Assembly (NCBI GenBank): GCA_943789165.1
Contig: CALSTB010000003.1
Location: forward strand, 124,001 to 188,000
DNA: 64,000 nt
From: an uncultured Bacteroidia bacterium
GTDB taxonomy: Bacteria > Bacteroidota > Bacteroidia > NS11-12g > UBA9320
Reading direction: 5' to 3'
The translations under genes and the position numbers were made by a program. This document shows, piece by piece, positions 18,714 to 28,037 of the stretch (position 1 is the first letter of the stretch; every line of letters begins with the position of its first letter). A model generated the notes under the pieces. The model did not search any database and had not been told where the DNA came from. It saw nothing but the letters and a program-made list of their open reading frames with translations.

Positions 18714-18834
18714 CCACAAAACTTTTCATACCTACCAAGCCAAACTATCCATTTTTCTGTTTTCTATCCTTCCAATTCTAAGCTGAACAAACTTGTTTTG
18801 GTACAATGGTTCGAAATAGTGAAATTGCATCTTT

Positions 18835-19425
18835 ATGCCCGACAAAAACCTCCATATCGCCAACAGTTTATTAAACTCATTTAAGGCGTTTGTTGGTTCC
18901 CACTTTTTACTCAATATTGTGAATGCTATTCAGTCGGATGTTATTTTAAATAACAACAAATCCGCATTTGATACTCTACAGCGTTTCAATCGTGTATACA
19001 AACTGGCCATCAGAAACAGCAATGATCAGTTAATCCCTCTTGAACAAGAAATTAGTTTTATTAATGAATACATTGGCCTCGAACAAATCAGGTTTCCTCA
19101 ACACAAGTTCCCCAAAATTGGGACTACCAAAATTGATATAAATGCCTTAGTTCCATCGTTTGTTTTTCAATCCCTAATCGAAAACGCATGGTTGTTGTCT
19201 TTGGAAAATTCAAAATCAAAGCCAAAGATTACCATCTCGACGGAAACAGATTCAGTCCGACTACAAATCGATATCACAAGTTCAGAGCACATACACACCA
19301 AAGTGGAAGCCAAGGTGACGTTAGCGCTTAACCGACTTGACCTTTTAAAGGAAAGTGACTTGATACATTACGACCTAAATTGGTCGAAATCGCCGTTTAT
19401 GACTTTAACCATTCACACTCATTAA
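18835..19425 (+). CDS. Truncated LytS-type histidine kinase-like protein
   Basis: A 196-residue soluble protein resembling only the catalytic half of LytS/His_kinase (PF06580-type) sensors. It keeps the phosphoacceptor region (GSHFLLNIVNAIQ, His about residue 23, in place of the usual NPHFLFNTLNSI), the LEQEISFINEYIGLEQIRF helix and a VPSFVFQSLIENA N-box. The KHG that follows the N-box and the glycine-rich ATP-lid (DNG.G) are missing, so kinase activity is doubtful. No sensor domain or membrane segment is present. It is 12 nt upstream of a LytTR response regulator and probably co-transcribed. Confidence 0.7.
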   Translation: MPDKNLHIANSLLNSFKAFVGSHFLLNIVNAIQSDVILNNNKSAFDTLQRFNRVYKLAIRNSNDQLIPLEQEISFINEYIGLEQIRFPQHKFPKIGTTKIDINALVPSFVFQSLIENAWLLSLENSKSKPKITISTETDSVRLQIDITSSEHIHTKVEAKVTLALNRLDLLKESDLIHYDLNWSKSPFMTLTIHTH

Positions 19426-19437
19426 AAAAATACTCCT

Positions 19438-20184
19438 ATGCTCACAGCCATTATTATCGACGACGAACAAAAAAGCCGCGAAGGTTTAGAAGCCATGTTG
19501 CACAACATGCTAGATGGTGTATCTGTTGTAGCCACCGCTGATTCAGTTACAACTGGAATCAAAGCGATAGTTAAAAACAATCCAGACATTGTGTTTTTGG
19601 ACATTGAAATGCCGCGAAGAGATGGCTTCGAATTATTTGATGCCTTTGACCCAATAGACTTTGAAGTTGTCTTCACCACCGCTCATGAACAATATGCTTC
19701 CAAGGCGTTTCGAACTACTGCCATTGACTACCTTATCAAACCGATTGATATTACCTTGTTAAAAGAAGCTGTAGAGCGGGCTAAAAAGAAACGCGACAAG
19801 GACAAGGTGAATAAAAACTTTGAGGTTTTTGTCAATAACATGAAAACCAACAAGAACAACCAACAAATCGCCATTTCAAGTTCTGATGGTTTGCTCTTCA
19901 TCAAAATTGACAACATTATTTACCTCCGGGGTGATGGAGCGTATACCTACTTTTTCTTAAAAACAGGAGAAAAAATTATCACCTCAAAAAATCTAAAAGA
20001 ATATGAAGATCTGTTATCCGAGTATGATTTTTTTAGGGTACATAAATCCTCATTGATTCACCTCCACGAAATGAAAAAATATGTCCGCGGAGAGGGTGGA
20101 TATGTAGTCATGTCTAACGGTGATTCTGTGGATGTTTCAAAAAGAAGAAAAGAGCATTTCCTAGCCGCCCTTAGTAAACTATAA
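19438..20184 (+). CDS. LytTR family response regulator (first of two)
   Basis: A 248-residue two-component regulator. The receiver domain (residues 1-120) has the acidic pocket IIIDDEQ, the phosphoacceptor VFLDIEMP near residue 57, and the signalling residues TTAHEQYA and KPID. The C-terminal LytTR DNA-binding domain (about 145-245) shows IYLRGDGAYTYFFLKTG and FFRVHKSSLIHL. It sits between a truncated kinase-like gene (12 nt upstream) and the large sensor kinase (3 nt downstream), so one or both are its partners. DNA targets cannot be read from this window. Confidence 0.92.
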   Translation: MLTAIIIDDEQKSREGLEAMLHNMLDGVSVVATADSVTTGIKAIVKNNPDIVFLDIEMPRRDGFELFDAFDPIDFEVVFTTAHEQYASKAFRTTAIDYLIKPIDITLLKEAVERAKKKRDKDKVNKNFEVFVNNMKTNKNNQQIAISSSDGLLFIKIDNIIYLRGDGAYTYFFLKTGEKIITSKNLKEYEDLLSEYDFFRVHKSSLIHLHEMKKYVRGEGGYVVMSNGDSVDVSKRRKEHFLAALSKL

Positions 20185-20187
20185 TGT

Positions 20188-23100
20188 ATGCGTAAAGTCC
20201 TAATTCTAATCGTATTCTTCGGAATTTGCTCTTTGTCCTTTGGTCAAAAAGACATTGCTCATTTCGAAAATATCGGTCGTGTTGACGGACTTGCACAAAG
20301 CACCATAACGGGCATTTTACAAGGTGAAGATGGATTTATGTGGTTTGCCACCGCAGAAGGATTGCATCGATATGATGGATACGATTTAAAAATTTTCAAA
20401 CACGACTTATCAGATAGTACTTCACTTGCGTACAATCACATAACCGCTATTTACGAAGACCATAAAGGATTTATCTGGATTGGGATGTATTCTGGTCAAC
20501 TAGACCGTTTCAATAAAAAAACCCATCAGTTCAAACACTTTAATTTCAATGACCGAGAAGGAAACGTCAATCAATATCAGATCAATTGTATACGCGAAGA
20601 TGAGTTAAACAACTTACTGATTGGCACCGACGGCGGAGGCATGACCGTATTTCATAGAAGCGATAATAAATGGGAAATATTCACCGAACAAAACAGCATC
20701 CTTCCAAGCAATTATGTCAAATCCTTTTCGCCAGAAGCGAATGAACTAGGACTTTGGATTGGAACTATTCGAGGCATTGTCCTGTATCACCAAAATAAAT
20801 TCAAAACGTTCCGATCGCTTAATGCTTTTTCAAACCAATGGGTCAATGATGTATTGCACCACGGCAGTAAGTTATATATCGTCACCAACGGACAAGGACT
20901 TCAGATTTGGGATACCAAAACAGATGAAGTCGTGCCAATTCCATCTCCACGTGTAAGAGGTGCAAATTTCACAACCTTCGTTATGATGGACGGCGTTGGA
21001 AGTTTGTGGATTGGCACCAATGGTGCTGGTTTGTTAAAATTTACTGGGGACCGATATGTAACCTATAGCCATAACCCTTATAACTATCAAAGCGTTATTG
21101 GTGACGAAATAAATGTAGGCTACCAAGATGCAGAAGGTGCGTTGTGGTTTGGCGGCAGAGTTGGTGTCAGTAAATACGACCCCAAACTGAAGATTTTCAA
21201 TCTTTTTAACAACTTTACGAAGGATGGGAAACCAACCAATAATAACATATACGCCATTTATGAATCCAGTGATGGTACCATATGGGTGGGAACGCTCGGA
21301 GGCGGATTTGCCACTTTCGACCCAAAGACTGAAGCGCTAGAGGTCTACCCAAATGTGAAAGATGGAGACATTGAAACACGATCTGTCCGTTCGTTTTATG
21401 AAGATAAAAATAAAGTTGTGTGGATAGGTACCCGTGACGAAGGGCTTTTCTCTTTTGATCGGCAAACGAAAACGTTTACCCATTACCCAGCACAAAGGCC
21501 AGAAATAAATATCAAGACCATTAGTCATATAATGGAAGACAGTGATGGCACTATGTGGCTGGCCACTAGGTGGGGTCTTGCGTCCTTCGACAGAGATTCG
21601 CTAAAATACACTGTTTACCAAACAGGATATCTAACAAACAACCCCATATATCAGATAGTTGAGGACAAAAAACGCAAAGAATTGATCCTTGTCACCTTTA
21701 GAACTGGCTTGCACATTTTTAATAAAACCACGCGTCAGTCTGAATTGGTTTTGCAACATGACAAAAATGATTCAACAAGTCCTTCGACAAACTCCATGAT
21801 GTGTATCGAGCAGATGAATGCCGATTCATTTTTAATTGGGACTTACAGTGGTGGATTAAACATTTTCGATCGCAACGAAATGGCCTTTACCGCCATTACC
21901 TCGAAAAAAGGTCTACCAAATGACGTTATTTACGGCATACTCAAAGCTGATGAAGAAACATACTGGTTGAGCTCAAACAACGGGTTGATTGCCTACAATT
22001 GGAAAAACACGTCATTCAAATCATACGACTTAAGTCATTACTTACAGGACTTAGAATTTAACGAAGGTGCCTATGTAAAAGCCAAGGACGGGACGATGTA
22101 CTTTGGTGGTCAAAAAGGGTTTAATTACTTCAAACCATCCTCACTCAATGTGGTGACCAAACCTCCCAAGGTGGTGTTTACTTCGTTTAAAACTGCCAAC
22201 AAAGAAGTTGCGCTAGGTATTGACATCAATTACCAGGACGAGTTAAGAATTAAGCATGATGAAAACCTTATAAGTTTCGGATTTAGTGCACTTGCTTACA
22301 GCAATTCAGATCAAAACCAATATCAATACATGTTAGAGGGTTTTGACAACGACTGGATTGATGCTGGAACCCGACGTGAAGCGTTTTACACACATCTATC
22401 ACCAGGCACGTATAGTTTTAAAGTGAGAGCCTCAAATCATTTAGGGGTTTGGAGTGACACTGACAAAGTCGTACGCATTATTGTGGATCCACCATATTGG
22501 CAAACATGGTGGTTTCGATTAATTCTTGGCTTGCTATTTCTTGGTTTAATCGGTTTGATCATCTGGTTGCGAACTCGACGTATATCTGCGTCGTATAAAC
22601 ACAAGATGGTTGATTTGGAATTGAAAGCGTTGCGAAGTCAAATGAACCCACACTTCATTTTTAATAGCCTGAATTCTATCCAGTACTTTGTTTTAAAGAA
22701 TGAGCCCAAAGAGGCGTACAACTACTTGACCAAGTTCTCTAGTCTTATGCGGATGATCCTTCAGAATTCTCGAGTAAAATACATCACATTACAGGAAGAA
22801 TACGATTGGTTGTTCACGTATCTCGACTTGGAAAAGCTACGGATGGAAAATGAATTGGATTATGAAATATTGGTTGACGATGGCTTAGATCCTCAGCATT
22901 TATTCGTTCCGAGCATGTTAATACAGCCCTATGTTGAGAATGCTATTGTCCATGGTTTATTGCCAAAGGCCGAGAATCGAAAATTGAAGGTTCAATTTAC
23001 CAAACACCGAGATCAATTGAAATGTGTCATAGAGGATAATGGAATTGGTCGAACCAAAAGCGCTGAATTAAATGAGAGCAGAACCAAAAAGCATAAGTCA

Positions 23101-23268
23101 CAAGGCATTAAGGTGACCAGTGAGCGATTGGAGATGTTGACTAGAGATTTAACTGAAACCCCAGAGTTTTTCATTTTAGATTTATTTGATGATGACAACA
23201 ATCCGATTGGCACTCGGGTAACTATTTTCCTTCCAATCATAACCAAACTCAAAAACCATGACACTTAG
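20188..23268 (+). CDS. Reg_prop beta-propeller sensor histidine kinase
   Basis: A 1026-residue inner-membrane sensor. A signal peptide (ILIVFFGICSLSFGQ) leads into two periplasmic seven-bladed-type propellers of two-component regulator propeller repeats (WFATAEGLHRYDGYD, WIGTNGAGLLKF, WVGTLGGGFATFDP and others), a Y_Y_Y domain near residues 700-770 (YMLEGFDNDWIDAGTRREAFYT is its core), one membrane segment near 775-797, and a LytS-type kinase core with QMNPHFIFNSLNSIQ (His about 822), LIQPYVENAIVHG and EDNGIGR. Unlike its small neighbour it has complete ATP-binding motifs. Overlaps the next regulator by 11 bases, which marks that gene as its likely cognate partner. Confidence 0.93.
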   Translation: MRKVLILIVFFGICSLSFGQKDIAHFENIGRVDGLAQSTITGILQGEDGFMWFATAEGLHRYDGYDLKIFKHDLSDSTSLAYNHITAIYEDHKGFIWIGMYSGQLDRFNKKTHQFKHFNFNDREGNVNQYQINCIREDELNNLLIGTDGGGMTVFHRSDNKWEIFTEQNSILPSNYVKSFSPEANELGLWIGTIRGIVLYHQNKFKTFRSLNAFSNQWVNDVLHHGSKLYIVTNGQGLQIWDTKTDEVVPIPSPRVRGANFTTFVMMDGVGSLWIGTNGAGLLKFTGDRYVTYSHNPYNYQSVIGDEINVGYQDAEGALWFGGRVGVSKYDPKLKIFNLFNNFTKDGKPTNNNIYAIYESSDGTIWVGTLGGGFATFDPKTEALEVYPNVKDGDIETRSVRSFYEDKNKVVWIGTRDEGLFSFDRQTKTFTHYPAQRPEINIKTISHIMEDSDGTMWLATRWGLASFDRDSLKYTVYQTGYLTNNPIYQIVEDKKRKELILVTFRTGLHIFNKTTRQSELVLQHDKNDSTSPSTNSMMCIEQMNADSFLIGTYSGGLNIFDRNEMAFTAITSKKGLPNDVIYGILKADEETYWLSSNNGLIAYNWKNTSFKSYDLSHYLQDLEFNEGAYVKAKDGTMYFGGQKGFNYFKPSSLNVVTKPPKVVFTSFKTANKEVALGIDINYQDELRIKHDENLISFGFSALAYSNSDQNQYQYMLEGFDNDWIDAGTRREAFYTHLSPGTYSFKVRASNHLGVWSDTDKVVRIIVDPPYWQTWWFRLILGLLFLGLIGLIIWLRTRRISASYKHKMVDLELKALRSQMNPHFIFNSLNSIQYFVLKNEPKEAYNYLTKFSSLMRMILQNSRVKYITLQEEYDWLFTYLDLEKLRMENELDYEILVDDGLDPQHLFVPSMLIQPYVENAIVHGLLPKAENRKLKVQFTKHRDQLKCVIEDNGIGRTKSAELNESRTKKHKSQGIKVTSERLEMLTRDLTETPEFFILDLFDDDNNPIGTRVTIFLPIITKLKNHDT

Positions 23269-23989
23269 ATCAATTATAGTTGACGACGAATTAAAAAGTC
23301 GGGAAGTCATTAAAACCCTTGTTGAATCATTCTGTCCTGAAGTGTGCATCGTTGCCATGGCTGAGGACATTGTCGGGGCGCTAAAAGTGATAAGGGAGCA
23401 CGAACCAAATCTGGTCTTTCTCGACATCACATTGAAAGAAGGTGATTCATTTCAGATATTACAGGAATTAGAGGAAATAAATTTTGAAATCATTTTCGTC
23501 ACGGCGTACGACGAATATTCTGTTAAAGCCCTAAAATACTCTGGCATTACCTGTTTGTTCAAGCCGCTGGATATCGAAGAATTACAGGAAGCTGTGAAGC
23601 AAGTTGTCCATAGCAAAACCAATATGACTACAGCCTATCAGATGGTTGATGGCATTCTAAAAAGCAAATTCACTAAAATCCCGGTCATCACTTCTAAGGG
23701 CTTGGTGTTTACCTCAGTAAAAAAGATTACGTATATCGAAGCATCAGAGGCAGGTGCAGTCATCCACTTTATCGATCATGAAAAAGTGAAAAGCAAAAGG
23801 GATATTGGAGAGTTTGAAGACGTTATCTTGAGTTCTCAGTTTAAAAGAATCGACAAAAACGTCTTGATTAATACCGCCCAGCTCAAGCCAACTCAAGGAA
23901 ACAAAAATGTATTAGAGTTTCTGAACGGCGAACACATTGTCGTGTCCAAATTCGACGTATCGTCAATCATGCCCTCATTTAAGAAATAG
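23258..23989 (+). CDS. LytTR family response regulator (second of two)
   Basis: A 243-residue regulator with receiver motifs IIVDDEL, VFLDITL (phosphoacceptor near residue 55), VTAYDEY and KPLD, then a LytTR domain from about residue 145 (GLVFTSVKKITYIEASEAG, FKRIDKNVLINTAQL, FLNGEHIVVSK). The ATG lies inside the end of the kinase gene, so the two are translationally coupled. It is related to, but clearly different from, the regulator at 19438; the pair may act in parallel or in a cascade. Confidence 0.92.
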   Translation: MTLRSIIVDDELKSREVIKTLVESFCPEVCIVAMAEDIVGALKVIREHEPNLVFLDITLKEGDSFQILQELEEINFEIIFVTAYDEYSVKALKYSGITCLFKPLDIEELQEAVKQVVHSKTNMTTAYQMVDGILKSKFTKIPVITSKGLVFTSVKKITYIEASEAGAVIHFIDHEKVKSKRDIGEFEDVILSSQFKRIDKNVLINTAQLKPTQGNKNVLEFLNGEHIVVSKFDVSSIMPSFKK

Positions 23990-24066
23990 CATCCCATTTG
24001 ACATGGATGATTTACTAATTGAACGCAAAGTCATTACATTCGCAAAGTCAATGACAATGTAGGTAA

Positions 24067-25479
24067 ATGGTATTCAGTGGATTAACATTTCTTTTTTACT
24101 TCTTTCCACTTTTCTTTTTCGTTTATTTTCTTTTACCAAAATCTCTGAAGAATTATGGGCTACTCATTGGCAGTATCGTTTTTTATGCCTGGGGAGCACC
24201 AAAATTTGTCTTCGTTTTATTGCTATCGACCGTCATTGATTACTATATCGTTCGCAAACTGTATCAGTCTGACAAACCGAACAAGAAAAAATGGCTGACA
24301 ACCTCAATTACCCTCAATCTGGGTTTACTGATATATTTCAAGTACGCCAATTTCTTTGTTGACAATGTAAACGTTGCCTTGCAATCATTATCAATTGGGA
24401 CTATCCCGCTCCCTGAAATCCTTCTTCCAATTGGTATTTCCTTTTATACTTTCCAAACTTTAACGTATTCCATCGACATTTATAGAGGTGACAATAAACC
24501 GTTAAAGTCGGTTACAGATTACGTTTTGTACATCATGATGTTCCCACAATTGATTGCTGGCCCTATTGTGCGCTTCGGAGAAATCGCTAGCCAAATTACG
24601 CATCGACCATTTTCGAACAAACAAGTAGTTGAAGGTTTCATTCGTTTTTGTATAGGACTAGCCAAAAAAGTGTTGATTGCCAATACGCTCGCGATTACCG
24701 CAGATAAAATATTTGCGTTGCCACCAAATGAATGGACGTCGACGATTGCTTGGCTTGGCATCCTTTTGTATACGTTTCAGATCTATTTCGATTTTGCTGG
24801 CTACTCTGATATGGCCATTGGTATGGGCAAAATGCTCGGGTTCACATTCCCTGAGAACTTTGATAGTCCGTATACCAGTATCTCTATAACCGAGTTTTGG
24901 CGCAAGTGGCACATTACGCTTGGCAGTTTCATGAGGGATTATCTATACAAACCTCTCGGTGGAAACCGCAATGGCACTTTTCTCACTTACCGTAACTTGA
25001 TAATCGTCTTTCTGTTATCAGGACTTTGGCACGGCGCAAGCTGGAATTTTGTTTTGTGGGGTGTCTTCCACGGCTTTTTCCTTGTGGTTGAAAGATTTAC
25101 GGGATTGGCCAAATCAACTGCGTTTCGCAGTCCCAGAGTTGTCTTAACCTTTGTTATTGTTGTGTTGGGATGGGTGGTTTTCAGAATTGAACATACTACA
25201 GATGCTTTGGTCTTTTATAAATCTCTCTTCCAATTCAATGGAACGATGCCAATCTACATTTATCGGAAAAAACTATTGTTCGTTTTAGCGTTAGCAGTCC
25301 TGTTTAGCTTTATATCCATGACGGGCATAGGGAAAAAGTGGCAGAATCATTTCTACAACCAATCTTATAGCGTAAAGTCTTTGGTTACCTATTTCAGTTT
25401 AGCGGTCATTCTTTTCACTTTAAGTGTGGCAAGTTTGTCGACAGGTTCATTTAACCCATTTATCTATTTTAGGTTTTGA
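24067..25479 (+). CDS. MBOAT-family O-acyltransferase (AlgI-like)
   Basis: A 470-residue polytopic membrane protein. About 11-12 hydrophobic segments are visible, starting with FLFYFFPLFFFVYFLL. Family motifs include ILLPIGISFYTFQTLTY, FWRKWHITLGSFMRDYLY and the conserved active-site His in GLWHGASWNFVLWG near residue 320. AlgI/DltB-like MBOAT proteins move acyl (often acetyl) groups across the membrane for modification of polysaccharides. The next gene, overlapping by 4 bases, encodes an AlgJ/AlgX-like partner, so surface-polysaccharide acetylation is the likely role. The acceptor glycan is not identifiable. Confidence 0.93.
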   Translation: MVFSGLTFLFYFFPLFFFVYFLLPKSLKNYGLLIGSIVFYAWGAPKFVFVLLLSTVIDYYIVRKLYQSDKPNKKKWLTTSITLNLGLLIYFKYANFFVDNVNVALQSLSIGTIPLPEILLPIGISFYTFQTLTYSIDIYRGDNKPLKSVTDYVLYIMMFPQLIAGPIVRFGEIASQITHRPFSNKQVVEGFIRFCIGLAKKVLIANTLAITADKIFALPPNEWTSTIAWLGILLYTFQIYFDFAGYSDMAIGMGKMLGFTFPENFDSPYTSISITEFWRKWHITLGSFMRDYLYKPLGGNRNGTFLTYRNLIIVFLLSGLWHGASWNFVLWGVFHGFFLVVERFTGLAKSTAFRSPRVVLTFVIVVLGWVVFRIEHTTDALVFYKSLFQFNGTMPIYIYRKKLLFVLALAVLFSFISMTGIGKKWQNHFYNQSYSVKSLVTYFSLAVILFTLSVASLSTGSFNPFIYFRF

Positions 25480-26609
25480 TTTCTAAGGTCACATATCGCA
25501 TATTACTGGGCATCATTGGTTTGATCTTTGTTATGCCTATGATTCAAAGAAATGCACACCTGTGGTCGTTTAAGGGATTAAAAGGTGAACACTATCCGCA
25601 TGAAAAACCATCCATAACGTTAAAGTCGTGGTTGGATGGGAGCTACCAAAAAGCCGCCCATAGATATTGTACAGATTCATTTGGTTTTCAAAGTCCGTTG
25701 GTTAGAGGCATTAACCAAATCGACTATGCTTTGTTTAAAGAAGCCAATGCGCAATACGTCATTATCGGAAAGGAAAATTGTTTATACGAAACGCCTTACA
25801 TTGAAGCCCATTTGGGCATGGACTATTTGGGGGATTCGGTCATTAATGAGAAGGTAAGAATGTATAAAGCTGTTAGGGATACACTTTCTCAGTTGGGAGT
25901 CCATTTAGACATGGTGTTTGCGCCGGGAAAAGGCAGTTTCTATCCAGAATATATTCCAGACTATTATTGGCAATATCAAAGTGAAAAAACCAATTATGTT
26001 GGCTTTAAAACTGCTTTTAACCACAGCAGAATTCCATATATTGATTTTCACGAATGGTTTAGATCCGAAAAAGGAACTTCCTCAGCACCGCTGTTTCCTT
26101 TGACCGGAATACACTGGAGTAAGTACGGTATGATTCTAGCGACTGATTCGCTTTTGAGTTATTGGAATAGTCAGTTTGAAGGACTACTACCGAAAAGCAA
26201 GTTTGTCATTCCTGATACAACCACAACTGTTACCGAAGGATCTGATGCAGATGTTGAGGACGGTCTTAATATTATGGAAACCCTTCCTCATTTCAACATG
26301 GTCTATCCAACCAATACATTTATTGATGGAAACAGAAAAATTCGATCTGCGGTGATAGCAGATAGTTATTACTGGGGGTTGTTCGATCTAGGTTTAAGTA
26401 CTGTCGCGTGTGATTCCGGTGAATTCTGGTATTATTTCAAACAAGTCTATCCTCAAAACTTTACCAATGGATTAATGATAGATGATTTAAATTTAAAGCA
26501 AGCCATTGAATCGAAAGATGCGATTGTTTTGTTACAAACAGACGCTACGCTTAACCGATTTGGATTTGGATTTATTGAAGCGACTTATGACCTTTACTAT
26601 AAAAAATAA
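25476..26609 (+). CDS. AlgJ/AlgX-like SGNH acetyltransferase partner of the MBOAT protein
   Basis: A 377-residue protein with an N-terminal membrane anchor (YRILLGIIGLIFVMPMI) and a periplasmic SGNH-hydrolase-like domain. Motifs seen are GKENCLYETPY, FAPGKGSFYPEY, LTGIHWSKYG near residue 210 (catalytic His) and VIADSYYWG near 292 (nucleophile Ser after Asp). It starts with TTG in a TTGA overlap with the MBOAT stop, which indicates translational coupling. Together they should form a two-component acetyl transfer system: the membrane partner exports acetyl, this one transfers it to the glycan. Confidence 0.85.
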   Translation: MISKVTYRILLGIIGLIFVMPMIQRNAHLWSFKGLKGEHYPHEKPSITLKSWLDGSYQKAAHRYCTDSFGFQSPLVRGINQIDYALFKEANAQYVIIGKENCLYETPYIEAHLGMDYLGDSVINEKVRMYKAVRDTLSQLGVHLDMVFAPGKGSFYPEYIPDYYWQYQSEKTNYVGFKTAFNHSRIPYIDFHEWFRSEKGTSSAPLFPLTGIHWSKYGMILATDSLLSYWNSQFEGLLPKSKFVIPDTTTTVTEGSDADVEDGLNIMETLPHFNMVYPTNTFIDGNRKIRSAVIADSYYWGLFDLGLSTVACDSGEFWYYFKQVYPQNFTNGLMIDDLNLKQAIESKDAIVLLQTDATLNRFGFGFIEATYDLYYKK

Positions 26610-26616
26610 CGCCGAT

Positions 26617-27054
26617 ATGAAGTCGTTTACAATTTTCACTTTTTGTGTCTCGTTAATCGCCCTCAGTTCAAGCTGTAATAAAACGGTTAAAAACGAATCC
26701 CCCAATCATCCCGAACATTATGAAGTACCTTCATTTGATACGATTTATACTGGAGGTGGCAATGAACCAGGTTGGCGGGTTTTGTTGTTGCAAGAGTCAA
26801 CAGGAAAACTACAATTTGACTTGCTTTTAGACTATGGCGAAAGTCATTTGATTGGGGATGTTGACAGTTTACCTAGTCCGGGTCCAAACATGGCTGCCCA
26901 TTTTGTTTTACGGAATGCATCTAAACCATTGATACTAAGTATTACGAATGACGCCTGTGTAGATGATGGGGATCAGCAATATGAAACCTCTGTTACTTTG
27001 AGTGACCAAAAATTTGTGCTCAAAGGTTGTGGTCGATTTATAACGACTAAATAA
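26617..27054 (+). CDS. COG3650-like lipoprotein
   Basis: A 145-residue lipoprotein: signal segment FTIFTFCVSLIALSSSC with lipobox cysteine, then a small beta domain. The pattern GNEPGWRVLL, ITNDACVDDGDQQYETSV and KGCGR resembles the COG3650/HslJ-neighbour family of periplasmic proteins with an N-terminal G-x-E-P-x-W motif and paired cysteines. Function is unknown. The gene is 7 nt after the AlgJ-like gene and its stop overlaps the ctlX start by one base, so it belongs to the same operon. The ATG at 26617 is chosen because an upstream start would lie within the previous gene. Confidence 0.65.
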   Translation: MKSFTIFTFCVSLIALSSSCNKTVKNESPNHPEHYEVPSFDTIYTGGGNEPGWRVLLLQESTGKLQFDLLLDYGESHLIGDVDSLPSPGPNMAAHFVLRNASKPLILSITNDACVDDGDQQYETSVTLSDQKFVLKGCGRFITTK

Positions 27055-27971
27055 TGTTACCCCAAAGTACCAACACAATTTTAATGGTACGTCCCGCTTG
27101 CTTTGGGTATAACCCAGAAACTGCAGATTCCAATGCTTTTCAAGTAAAGTCTGGGGAAAAAGAAATTGATATTCATCTCCGGGCATTAGCGGAGTTTGAC
27201 AATATGGTTGCCATTCTTCGAGATAAGGGTGTCAAGGTCACCGTCGTTCAAGACCAGCTAGTCCCGAATAAACCAGATGCTATATTCCCAAACAATTGGA
27301 TGAGCACCCATCATGATGGTACGCTTGTTTTGTATCCAATGATGGCTGCCAACCGAAGACTAGAGCGGCTAAATCGTGTTGTCGAATTGATTTCCGAAAA
27401 ATTTAGAATCGAACAAACTGTTGACTTTAGTTCTTCTGAGCAAAAAGGTCGCTTTTTAGAAGGGACAGGGAGCATTGTCTTTGATCATGTTCATCGCATA
27501 GCGTATGCGTGTCGGTCTCAGCGAATGGATGTATCCCTATTGAATAGGGTTTGTGATCGAATTAACTACGAACCATTGGTTTTTGACGCTGTGGATACCA
27601 ACGGTTTACCGATATACCACACCAATGTGTTGATGGCTATTGGTTCCGGCTTTGTGATTATTTGCTCTGACAGCATCGTCCATCATAAAAACAAAGTGCT
27701 AGAGACTTTGGCTAAAACTGATCGAAAAATAATTGACATCACCTATACACAAATGCTTCAGTTTGCTGGCAATATGTTGGAGTTAGTGGATAGTGATAAT
27801 CAAAAACTGTTGATTCTGTCAGCCTCGGCTTACGGGGCATTGGCTGAAAGACAAAAAGCTACCATTTCCGAACGGATGGCGTTAGTTCCTATTGATATCT
27901 CAACCATTGAAAAACATGGTGGAGGTAGTGTGCGGTGTATGATGGCAGAAATATTCCTTCCTAACAAGTAA
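27054..27971 (+). CDS. ctlX: Citrulline utilisation hydrolase CtlX family
   Basis: A 305-residue enzyme of the amidinotransferase/dimethylargininase fold. Visible signatures are MVRPACFGYNPETADSNAFQ near the start, FPNNWMSTHHDGTLVLYPM near residue 80, RFLEGTGSIVFD (Glu) near 140, the catalytic-His region YHTNVLMAIG near 185 and the C-terminal nucleophile GGGSVRCMMAEIFLP. CtlX is thought to hydrolyse citrulline or related guanidino/ureido compounds. Its place at the end of an acetylation operon (1-base overlap) does not explain its role. Confidence 0.85.
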   Translation: MLPQSTNTILMVRPACFGYNPETADSNAFQVKSGEKEIDIHLRALAEFDNMVAILRDKGVKVTVVQDQLVPNKPDAIFPNNWMSTHHDGTLVLYPMMAANRRLERLNRVVELISEKFRIEQTVDFSSSEQKGRFLEGTGSIVFDHVHRIAYACRSQRMDVSLLNRVCDRINYEPLVFDAVDTNGLPIYHTNVLMAIGSGFVIICSDSIVHHKNKVLETLAKTDRKIIDITYTQMLQFAGNMLELVDSDNQKLLILSASAYGALAERQKATISERMALVPIDISTIEKHGGGSVRCMMAEIFLPNK

Positions 27972-28007
27972 GCGTTGATGCAAATCAATACATCCTATCG
28001 AGCTTTA

Positions 28008-28015
28008 TATATTTG
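28008..28015 (+). promoter_or_regulatory. -7 element (TATATTTG) upstream of the SRPBCC gene
   Basis: TATATTTG ends 22 nt before the ATG at 28038 and fits TAnnTTTG. A TTG at 27975 is too far for a regular -33. Confidence 0.4.
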
Positions 28016-28037
28016 AGTACATCATTAAGAGTATGCT

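Noticed and set aside
18800-18820. T-loop-like GGTTCGAAAT as a tRNA trace
   Set aside because: No acceptor stem, anticodon arm or D arm around it.
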